Assembly: GCA_023258775.1 (NCBI GenBank)
Contig: JALQWJ010000018.1
Span: 1 to 13,303 of the forward strand
Length of the DNA: 13,303 bases
Direction: 5' to 3'
From: Burkholderiaceae bacterium
GTDB taxonomy: Bacteria; Pseudomonadota; Gammaproteobacteria; Burkholderiales; Burkholderiaceae_E
The position numbers and the translations under genes were made by a program. Shown here piece after piece: positions 7,332 to 13,303 of this stretch (positions within the stretch are counted from its first letter, which is position 1; each line of letters opens with the position of its first letter). The notes beneath the pieces were generated by a model. It was not told where the DNA came from, made no database searches, and worked only from the letters and a program-made list of their open reading frames with translations.

Positions 7332-7850
7332 CTAGAGATCTACAGACTTCGCTCGATGCGATCGAGGCCCAGGTTTGGTGCCCTTTGATTCGAGCGAACT
7401 ATCGCGATTCGACGTTTTCTTTGTTCTAGAACTTGCTTTCACGGCATCCTGTGGCAGGGCCGGCTCAAAACCTTTTGCAAGGTTAAGTAAACCATCGCTA
7501 CGGTCGCTGTCATCATCAATCCTTGAGGCTATGTGGATACATACACCCCGACAGAGGGCTATCAACGCTGAGTCCTGAATGCCATAAAAAACATGATTCC
7601 CTGCTTTTCTGCGATAAACCGCGTTGGCTTGATAAAGGGCAGCAAGATGCCTTGACACATTGGTTTGTGTTCCACCAACCGCAAGCACAATATCGCCCAC
7701 CGTGCGCTCACCATCACAAATTGTGTGCATGATGCGAACTCTCATGGGTTCGGACATGAGACTGAAATAGCGCGAGACTGACTCAAACACACGGTCAAGT
7801 TCTTCGCGTTCTCCATGCTGCTGCGTCTCAGCGCTTCCTAGCGTTGCCAA
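7332..7850 (-). CDS. ArsR-family regulator of the sox operon (SoxR-like)
   Basis: This is a 172-residue winged-helix regulator heading the sox operon. The ArsR-type DNA-binding domain spans about residues 20-95, with the recognition helix TQTNVSRHLAAL at 61-72 and the beta-wing VYRRKAGNHVFYGI. Three cysteines, C45 (TICDGERTVGDI), C100 and C104 (ALCRGVC), sit where a thiol or persulfide switch could form; related ArsR-type SoxR and SqrR/BigR regulators sense reactive sulfur through cysteine pairs and derepress their targets. Residues after about 115 form a polar, basic, probably disordered tail. The start appears to be TTG at 7850, with AGAGGGGGAA just upstream and no in-frame ATG before codon 32. 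The nearby palindrome at 8067-8094 is the obvious operator candidate. It should not be confused with the MerR-type redox regulator also named SoxR. Confidence 0.88.
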   Translation of the reverse strand: MATLGSAETQQHGEREELDRVFESVSRYFSLMSEPMRVRIMHTICDGERTVGDIVLAVGGTQTNVSRHLAALYQANAVYRRKAGNHVFYGIQDSALIALCRGVCIHIASRIDDDSDRSDGLLNLAKGFEPALPQDAVKASSRTKKTSNRDSSLESKGTKPGPRSHRAKSVDL

Positions 7851-7852
7851 GC

Positions 7853-7862
7853 TTCCCCCTCT
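7853..7862 (-). promoter_or_regulatory. Ribosome binding site supporting a TTG start for the ArsR regulator
   Basis: The minus strand reads AGAGGGGGAA shortly before TTG at 7850. An in-frame stop lies at 7875-7877, so the start must be between there and the helix-turn-helix. TTG with this motif is the best choice; GTG at 7790 is a weaker alternative. A weak start codon would keep repressor levels low. Confidence 0.6.
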
Positions 7863-7942
7863 ACCCGACTCAGGCTATGATCCCGATCGGCACATAAATT
7901 TCTACTTCTTGCTTCTTTTAAACGACCTGCTGTTTCATCTCA

Positions 7943-8034
7943 GCTTTACTTATTGTTTTTTCGAACTTTGCCGCGCTTTTTTATCGAACTTATCCTTATT
8001 GCTTTATCGAATGTCATGTTTGCGATTGTTCGAA
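7943..8034 (-). repeat. Four degenerate 23-bp direct repeats with TTCGA core
   Basis: On the minus strand TTCGA recurs at exact 23-bp steps, starting at 8034, 8011, 7988 and 7965. The units begin TTCGAACAATCGCA, TTCGATAAAGCAATAAGG, TTCGATAAAAAAGCGC and TTCGAAAAAACAATAAG, giving a rough consensus TTCGAtAAAgCAAtAAG. The period is not a multiple of three, so this is not a coding repeat. AAAGTTCGA at the unit C/D junction recurs on the opposite strand at 8055-8063. The array lies downstream of the predicted sox promoter and so inside the predicted mRNA leader. Confidence 0.7.
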
Positions 8035-8050
8035 GTCCGAATGAAAGCAT
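7946..8050 (-). other. Possible 34-codon leader reading frame upstream of the regulator
   Basis: An ATG at 8050 opens 34 codons ending TAA at 7948-7946, about 10 nt after the predicted sox transcription start. The product would be basic, ending RGKVRKNNK. No strong Shine-Dalgarno is visible (TTTAAAG only), and the frame runs through the 23-bp repeats. It is recorded as a candidate only; chance is a good explanation in AT-rich DNA. Confidence 0.15.
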
Positions 8051-8066
8051 CTTTAAAGTTCGACGA

Positions 8067-8094
8067 GACTATATGATCGTATTTGCATATAGTC
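8067..8094. promoter_or_regulatory. Perfect 9-bp inverted repeat, candidate operator of the ArsR/SoxR-like regulator
   Basis: The arms GACTATATG (8067-8075) and CATATAGTC (8086-8094) are exact reverse complements separated by 10 bp. The centre lies about 230 bp upstream of the regulator start and 72 bp upstream of the thioredoxin start. Both the size and the position over a promoter fit a dimeric ArsR repressor site. The regulator-operator pairing is inferred from position. Confidence 0.65.
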
Positions 8095-8096
8095 AA
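8068..8096 (-). promoter_or_regulatory. Predicted sigma70 promoter of the sox operon
   Basis: The minus strand reads TTGACT (8096-8091), a 17-bp spacer, then TATAGT (8073-8068): five of six matches to each consensus hexamer at the ideal spacing. Transcription would start near 8061 and give a leader of about 210 nt before the regulator. The inverted repeat covers most of both hexamers, so a bound repressor would exclude RNA polymerase. Because of the symmetry, TATAGT also occurs on the plus strand (8088-8093) with a poorer -35 (GAGACT), possibly serving the thioredoxin gene. Confidence 0.65.
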
Positions 8097-8151
8097 GTAG
8101 TTTTGAATGTTTTTCACGGTGTATTTGCATGCTTTCCAATAAGCCTTTCTC

Positions 8152-8559
8152 ATGAGCAAACAAAGCCAACCTCAACAACAACAACAAAGCCAAACTCGTG
8201 CTGCCCAAACATCGATTCCAAAGCTTGACGTACTCGAAAAACAGCTTGAGCGCACTGCCAAACAAAAACGCCCCCTTGTGTTGCTTGTGACCATGCCTGG
8301 TTGCGCTTGGTGCGACCTCGTCAAGCAAGATTACCTCCAGCATCTGGCCCGGGATCAGGACAAAGAGGGCGTATTCGTTTTTGAAACGATTCAAGGTGGC
8401 GTCGAGCTTCAACGCTATCGGATCACGATGGTACCCACCGTGCTATTTCTTGGTCCGCAAGGCGAAATCGCTGAGCGACTTATTGGTTACGGGTCCCGAG
8501 ACTTTTATGGTGCGTATCTGAACGAACGCATCGCTAACGCAAAAAAGAAACTGATCTAG
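8152..8559 (+). CDS. Thioredoxin-like protein with CAWC motif, sox-associated (SoxS/SoxW-like)
   Basis: This 135-residue protein has the thioredoxin fold signature: VLLVTMPGCAWCDLVKQDYL with C51 and C54, and the cis-proline loop ITMVPTVLFLGPQGE with P95. The PGCxxC form resembles the sox-linked thioredoxins of Paracoccus, such as SoxS, which keep SoxY or other Sox components in the reduced, active state. Unlike those, no signal peptide or membrane segment is visible. The N-terminus is a glutamine-rich tail (QPQQQQQSQ), and an in-frame stop lies four codons before the ATG (8140-8142). As drawn it would act in the cytoplasm, possibly reducing the regulator cysteines. The start has no good Shine-Dalgarno. 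It is divergent from the sox operon and shares the palindromic control region. The fold is certain; the exact role is not. Confidence 0.85.
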   Translation: MSKQSQPQQQQQSQTRAAQTSIPKLDVLEKQLERTAKQKRPLVLLVTMPGCAWCDLVKQDYLQHLARDQDKEGVFVFETIQGGVELQRYRITMVPTVLFLGPQGEIAERLIGYGSRDFYGAYLNERIANAKKKLI

Positions 8560-8592
8560 CTTTCGTATTGCCGAATGACAATCCTACGAGGC

Positions 8593-9798
8593 TTAATGAA
8601 AGTGCCCAGGGTTGGGCTCTGAGTCCTCAGGCATTTCAGCATGTACAACCTCGCCATCGCCATTGGGATACAACGGTGAGCCGCAATCATCACAAAACTC
8701 AGGCTCACTGCAACCCGGGTGCACGCGGATATCACTCACACCAAGTTCGAGCAATTGTTGCTTAATTTGATCAAGCGGGTTGGGATCATCAGCTTCGGAT
8801 TCTGCGCCAAGCATCGGCCAAACAACGCCCTGTGAGACTTCCTCTTCTGAATTAAAACTTAGACCGATGCGATACTCATCAAGACGATCCTGACCAAAAG
8901 CGGCTATGTTGGCTCGCAGTTGTTTTGCCTCAATGGAAAGCGCGTGCGTCAGATAATGAACCGCTGCGCGTAAGGCATAAGGCCTAACCCTTCTGTCTGA
9001 CTCGCGCAAATTGATATGAAAGGCGTCGGGCAGCAAACACTCAAAGCCGCACCCCACCATCACTGGCTCGAGATTAGGTCTACCTTGAGCAACCCACTGT
9101 TCTAAACACTGGACCCGGGTTGCGTGATCACTTGCTTCAATATCCTGCCACCTTAATAAAGCCTGGCCTAGAGGTGCAGCAACGCCTGCCAAAATAAAGC
9201 GAGAGTCAGCCAACATTTCGGCAGTTTCCGGAAACGACGAGAAATCAAGTCGGGGGTCCTGAGACTTTAGCGCCGCAATGCCAAGTCGCCGCGTGAGTTT
9301 TCGAAGTTCGGCAAAATCGCGTGGCAATTGATCAATCGAGTAAAGCCAGGGCACCATGCAAAAGCGTACATGGTTTGCAAGGCAGTGAGCCTGCCAATGC
9401 GCCGATAAGGCTGTCGCATTTATTGCGGGCAAACGCCCGGAAGCAATGCCGAATCTCGTCCAGGCAACGAGTGGTGCTGAAACGAGCAGGCATTGCCACA
9501 TCTGGCCTTCGTACTCCACCACAACGGTCTCTGCACAATGCTCAACCATCTCAATGAGTGCCCCGTACGCCTCTAAGTCGGTAAGATGGGTTCGGTCCAA
9601 GGCATCGTAAATTGCTTGCGGATGATTGGTGTCGAGCAAATGCTCGATACGCTTGACGAGCAATTGCTGCCAGTATGTGTCTTCCAGACGACTTCCTGAA
9701 TTAGCTAAACCGAGTGCAGAGGCCAATAGCCGCTCCGCATCGGGGGATAACTGGGCTTTTCGCTCTCGGCCACTACGCGACATACGGGCTTCTTTCAT
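8593..9798 (-). CDS. Conserved hypothetical protein, DUF2863-like
   Basis: I recognise this as resembling the DUF2863 proteins of Burkholderiales, from memory of LSPDAERLLASALGLANSGSRLEDTYW near the N-terminus and the C-terminal FCDDCGSPLYPNGDGEVVHAEMPED. Function is unknown. The chosen ATG (401 residues) lies 11 bp after the dnaQ stop with AAGGA just upstream; the ATG at 9783 is an alternative, and a GTG start at 9849 would overlap dnaQ. No signal peptide or membrane helix is evident, so it is probably cytoplasmic. The tail has H360, C363, C369, C372 and H386, which look like a small zinc-binding knuckle. It is likely co-transcribed with dnaQ and converges on the thioredoxin gene, only 33 bp away, with no clear terminator between them. 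Confidence 0.75.
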   Translation of the reverse strand: MKEARMSRSGRERKAQLSPDAERLLASALGLANSGSRLEDTYWQQLLVKRIEHLLDTNHPQAIYDALDRTHLTDLEAYGALIEMVEHCAETVVVEYEGQMWQCLLVSAPLVAWTRFGIASGRLPAINATALSAHWQAHCLANHVRFCMVPWLYSIDQLPRDFAELRKLTRRLGIAALKSQDPRLDFSSFPETAEMLADSRFILAGVAAPLGQALLRWQDIEASDHATRVQCLEQWVAQGRPNLEPVMVGCGFECLLPDAFHINLRESDRRVRPYALRAAVHYLTHALSIEAKQLRANIAAFGQDRLDEYRIGLSFNSEEEVSQGVVWPMLGAESEADDPNPLDQIKQQLLELGVSDIRVHPGCSEPEFCDDCGSPLYPNGDGEVVHAEMPEDSEPNPGHFH

Positions 9799-9809
9799 AA
9801 TCCTTGCTC

Positions 9810-10532
9810 TCACTCCTGCGCTGACGCTGGCTGACTTAAACGACGCCACAAACTGGGTCCGCGCGCATCCTTTTCCATGGCCGCATGATAAGCCTCATGC
9901 GTTGTTTGCTGAAATGCTGTGAGCTTAATCTGCTTGAGATTCGCAAGCGGCCATTGACCTTGTTCAGCCACAGAAGCCTGTCCTCGAGCATCAAGACCGA
10001 GGCTTATCTCAAGCGACTCCTGACCCCTGGTCATCGCAAGATAAACATCGGCCAATAAACGTGCATCAAGTAATGCACCATGCAAACTGCGATGCGCATT
10101 CGAAATGCCATAACGCTCGCAAAGTGCATCGAGCGAATTTCGCTTACCGGGATGCAACGCTCGGGCAAGCAACAGGGTGTCGGTCACCTGGCATTGTCGA
10201 GTGAGTTCAGGCAAACCAACCCTAGTCAACTCAGCCTTCAAAAAACCAAGATCAAAGGCAGCATTGTGGATTAGCACCTCGGCATCACCAACAAAGTCAA
10301 GGAAATCGGCAGCAAGATCGGCAAACTTAGGCTCACCTTCCAAGCGCTCACGACTTAAGCCATGAACCGCCTGGGCTCCCTCGTCGATATCGCGCTCAGG
10401 ATCAAAATAATAATGCCAATGCCGTCCACTGGCCTGTCGGTTAATCAGCTCAACGCAGGCTAATTCGATAACACGGTGGCCATCTGCGACACTTAAGCCG
10501 GTTGTTTCTGTATCAAGCACCACCTGCCGCAT
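9810..10532 (-). CDS. dnaQ: DNA polymerase III epsilon subunit (3'-5' proofreading exonuclease)
   Basis: DnaQ removes misincorporated bases for the replicative polymerase. The DEDDh exonuclease motifs are complete: VVLDTETTG at 4-12 (D7, E9), HNAAFDLGFL at 89-98 (D94) and HGALLDARLLADVY at 151-164 (H151, D156). At 240 residues it matches full-length epsilon, and the segment after the exonuclease domain (about 185 onward) holds the QWPLANLKQIKLT region and a terminal basic helix expected to contact the polymerase alpha subunit. The ATG has GGGGGAG just upstream and overlaps the RND gene end by 20 bp, so expression may be partly coupled to it. A DUF2863-like gene follows 11 bp later. Identification is secure. 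Confidence 0.95.
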   Translation of the reverse strand: MRQVVLDTETTGLSVADGHRVIELACVELINRQASGRHWHYYFDPERDIDEGAQAVHGLSRERLEGEPKFADLAADFLDFVGDAEVLIHNAAFDLGFLKAELTRVGLPELTRQCQVTDTLLLARALHPGKRNSLDALCERYGISNAHRSLHGALLDARLLADVYLAMTRGQESLEISLGLDARGQASVAEQGQWPLANLKQIKLTAFQQTTHEAYHAAMEKDARGPSLWRRLSQPASAQE

Positions 10533-13303
10533 GCGCTCCCCCGAGTGCTTGGACCGTCTGCTTACGACGCGCGATCAAGGAATAAACCACGGGCACCACG
10601 AAAAGCGTGAGTACCGTACCAAAGCTCATGCCACCAACAATGACCAGACCGATCTGGGTTCGACTCTCTGCCCCAGCCCCAGTTGATAAGGCAAGCGGCA
10701 CAGCGCCAAGTACCATCGCCCCGGTCGTCATTAGAATCGGTCGCAAGCGCAACTTCGCCGATTCAAAAACCGCCTCCATCGGCGTCTTGCCCTCTTGTTG
10801 CAATTGATTGGCGAACTCAACAATCAAGATCCCATGCTTGGTGATCAATCCAACCAGGGTAATCAGGCCAATCTGGCTGTATACGTTGATTGAGCCTCCA
10901 CCATACTTCAAGAGCGCCAAGGCACCGGTCATCGAAAGAGGTACCGAAAACATGATGATCAGAGGATCGATAAAACTTTCCAGGCTTGAGATACTTCTGA
11001 GCACTTGTCTCCATCATGATAATTGCCTCGCCAAGCGAGTAACCCGGTGAGAGATTGGCAGTAATTGTCACCGCACGTCGCTGCGCAAAGTGATTAAGTT
11101 CGCGTGGCGCGACCGATTCCTTGACCGAGACAAGGCTTGCAAGAGGAACCATGGTGTCGCCGCGGCCGCGCACATAAATATCGGCAATATCCCGAGGAGA
11201 GGCACGAGCCGATGCATCAAGCTGAACCATCACATCATATTGTTCACCGTCACGCTTAAAACGGGTGACCTGACGTCCGCCGAGCATAGTCTCCAGCGCA
11301 CGACCAATTGCTTCTACTTGCACACCTGCATCAGCAGCACGCTGACGGTCGATTTCAATTTTGATCTCTGGCTTATTCAGCTTCAAATCAACATCGACGC
11401 CTTGCAGTCCTGGATGTCGCTGCATTTCTGCGACAAATGGCGCAACGGTGGCCTGCAGTTTGTCGTAGGGTTCGGAGGTCAGGACCACAAAGTTGATCGG
11501 CCTCACACGCGGTGACTGGCCCAAGGACGGTGGCGCTACCGCAAAAGCCAGCACGCCTGGGATCGATAATAGCTTAGGCTGGAGTTCTTTGAGAATCTCG
11601 GCAGTACCGCGTTTGCGGTCTTCCCAGTCAACCATGCGCAAAAATCCGATGCCCTGGGTGACCGTTGGAGAGCCCGAAACCACAAAGCGCCTGTCAAACT
11701 CAGGGATTTTTGCTGCTATCTCGCCAATCAATCGGCCATAACGCATGGTGTATTCAACCGAAGAACCCTCTGGCGCACTGAAAATAATCACCACGGTCCC
11801 TCTGTCTTCAAGAGGCGTAAGTTCTTTTTTGGACTCCATAAATAGCCAGGCACTTGCACCACCAACGGCCAAACCCAACACTAGGACCAGCCAACGCAAT
11901 CGAAGGGCCCAGCGCAGCAACCCAGCATAACCATTCGTTATCGCGCCCACGATTCGGTCGATCCAGCTTACGAAATAGCTCGACAAGCGTTTTTCCCGAG
12001 CATCGTCGGCATGAGATCGAAGCAAACGCGAACACATCATTGGCGTGAGCGTAAGTGCAACAAACCCCGATATCAGCACAGCACCTGCGAGCGAAAGCGC
12101 GAACTCAACAAATAAACGACCGGTTCTTCCGGTTGTAAAGGCGATGGGGGTGAAAACCGCAGCGAGCGTTAGCGTCATCGCAATGACGGCGAACTGGACC
12201 TCGCGCGTACCGCGGATGGCTGCCTCAAGGGGCTTCATGCCTTCTTCGATATGCCTAAAAATATTCTCCAGGACCACGATTGCGTCATCAACCACAAGTC
12301 CGATCGCCAAAACCAGTGCAAGCAAGGTGAGCGTGTTGATCGAAAAACCCGCCGCGTACATCAAGGTACAGGCCCCTATCAGACATACGGGAATTGTGAC
12401 AAGCGGAATGATCGAAGCGCGAAAGGTGCCAAGAAACACCAAAATCACCAAGGCCACCAGTGCGACCGCCTCGATGATGGTACGAAACACCGCTTCCAGG
12501 GACTTATCGATAAACACGGTCGTATCGTTTGCGATGCGAACATTCAGACCTTGGGGAAGGCTTTGTTGCAGCTTTGGTAATTCGGCCTTGAGTGCAGCCG
12601 CAAGCACTAGCGGATTGGCCGTAGCCTGCTTGATCAGCCCCACTGAGACCGCTGGCTGCGCATTGAGTGTGACATTCGTTCGCTCGTTGAGGGCACCAAT
12701 CTTCACCCTCGCAACATCGCCGAGCATGATTGGGTAACCGTTAACAACTTTGATAATGATTTCCCTGAATTGCTGCTCGCGTTGTAGATCGGTCTGCGAA
12801 GTCACCGTGAACTCGCGTTGAATACTCTCGATACGACCAGCGGGCACTTCAACATTTTGTCGACGTAGTGCGTCTTCAACATCTGCCGGTGTGAGCTTAT
12901 ATGCGGCCAGCCGATCGGCGTCGAGCCAGATTCGCATGGCAAAGCGCCGTTCGCCGAAGATGCGTACATCGGCTGCACCCGGGAGCGTTTGCAGGCGCGG
13001 CTTCACAATACGGCTCACCACATCAGAGACCTCGAGCGCAGGCAGTGTATCGCTGTAAAAACTAAGCCAAATGACCGGGTTTGCGTCGGCATCAACCTTA
13101 GCAACCACAGGTTCGTCGATACCTTGCGGTAGGCGCGCGCGAACTCGCGAAACACGGTCGCGCACATCAGCGGCCGCACCATCAGGATCCCGGTCGAGTC
13201 TGAACCGCGCTGTAATCTGACTTGTTTCCGCTCTTGAAATTGATGTCAGTACATCAACACCTTCGATGCCGGCAATTGAGTCTTCCATGATCTTGGTGAC
13301 TGC
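10513..13303 (-). pseudogene. HAE1-type RND efflux permease, frameshifted by internal deletion and cut by the window edge
   Basis: The frame is open to the right edge, so the N-terminus (first helix) is outside the window. The upstream part runs to about 10981 and contains the periplasmic PN/PC domains and the helix with the proton-relay pair GLVVDDAIVVLENIF (nucleotides near 12284-12289). It then reads into unrelated sequence and stops at 10817. The downstream part resumes in another frame at ESFIDPLIIMFSVPLSMTGA (about 10980) and continues through GLITKHGILIVEFANQ, LRPILMTTGAMVLGAVPLAL and the last helices to 10513. Compared with intact family members from memory, about 40 residues are missing between YLKPG and ESFID, including the eighth membrane helix; the missing length must be 2 modulo 3. 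Proteins of this family export hydrophobic compounds with a membrane fusion protein and an outer membrane channel, not seen here. A sequencing or assembly error is the alternative. Confidence 0.88.

Larger units (their letters stand above)
7851..8151. other. Divergent intergenic control region between sox regulator and thioredoxin gene
   Basis: This 301-bp AT-rich stretch separates two divergent genes and holds no convincing protein gene. It contains a perfect inverted repeat over a strong minus-strand promoter, an array of four 23-bp direct repeats, an inverted ninth-base match of the repeat core at 8055-8063, a short possible leader frame (7946-8050, minus) and a duplicated GTATTTGCAT (8079-8088 and 8121-8130). 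Confidence 0.8.

Noticed and set aside
7943..8034. CRISPR array
   Set aside because: The repeated core is only about 5-12 bp with degenerate flanks and the 23-bp period leaves no room for spacers; no cas genes are nearby.
7953..8228. Plus-strand frame of 91 codons through the intergenic region, with a hydrophobic start
   Set aside because: It begins at TTG, overlaps the palindrome and the 23-bp repeats, and runs into the thioredoxin gene in a different frame. It is more likely chance openness in AT-rich DNA.
8560..8592. Bidirectional terminator between the convergent thioredoxin and DUF2863-like genes
   Set aside because: Only a 4-bp TTCG/CGAA stem is visible and no U-run follows on either strand.
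10817..11004. Programmed ribosomal frameshift in the RND gene
   Set aside because: The two frames do not simply overlap in homology: about 40 residues, including a membrane helix, are missing at the junction, which frameshifting cannot restore.
12045..12737. Plus-strand open frame of 230 codons
   Set aside because: It lies wholly antisense to the well-conserved RND permease, and its low-complexity Ser/Thr/Ala-rich translation shows no family features.

Overview
The window (about 52% GC by eye) looks like chromosomal DNA of a betaproteobacterium, probably Burkholderiales. The evidence is the sox gene order, the style of the ArsR-type sox regulator, and a protein resembling the burkholderial DUF2863 family. 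This assignment is inference from gene content; no rRNA or other taxonomic marker is present.

Region 1 (1-7850, minus strand) is a compact thiosulfate-oxidation operon. In transcription order it reads ArsR-type regulator, soxC, soxD, soxY, soxZ, soxA, soxX, soxB and a metallo-beta-lactamase-fold hydrolase cut by the left window edge. All four core units are present: the SoxAX haem enzyme that loads thiosulfate onto the SoxY cysteine, the SoxYZ carrier, the SoxB hydrolase that releases sulfate, and the SoxCD sulfur dehydrogenase that removes six electrons from the bound sulfane. The expected outcome is full oxidation of thiosulfate to sulfate in the periplasm. Key residues are intact throughout: the SoxY C-terminal GGCGG, the SoxC molybdenum cysteine, and the haem motifs of SoxA, SoxX and SoxD.

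Region 2 (7851-8151) is the divergent control region between the regulator/sox operon and a thioredoxin-like gene. It holds a perfect 9-bp inverted repeat (28 bp overall) that coincides with a near-consensus sigma70 promoter firing into the sox operon. Downstream of that promoter lie four degenerate 23-bp direct repeats with a TTCGA core, which would fall in the roughly 210-nt sox mRNA leader. This is the least explained part of the window.

Region 3 (8152-8559, plus strand) is a small CAWC thioredoxin-like protein without a signal peptide and with a glutamine-rich N-terminus.

Region 4 (8593-13303, minus strand) is not sulfur-related. It contains an HAE1-type RND efflux permease, then dnaQ (DNA polymerase III epsilon), then the DUF2863-like protein, tightly packed. 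The RND gene carries an apparent internal deletion near 10980 that removes about 40 residues, including a transmembrane helix, and shifts the frame. It is therefore either a recent pseudogene or an assembly error.

Most of the window is well-understood biology. The novel candidates are the phased-repeat leader and palindromic promoter, the hairpins between sox genes, the tandem repeat in soxD, and the broken RND gene overlapping dnaQ.
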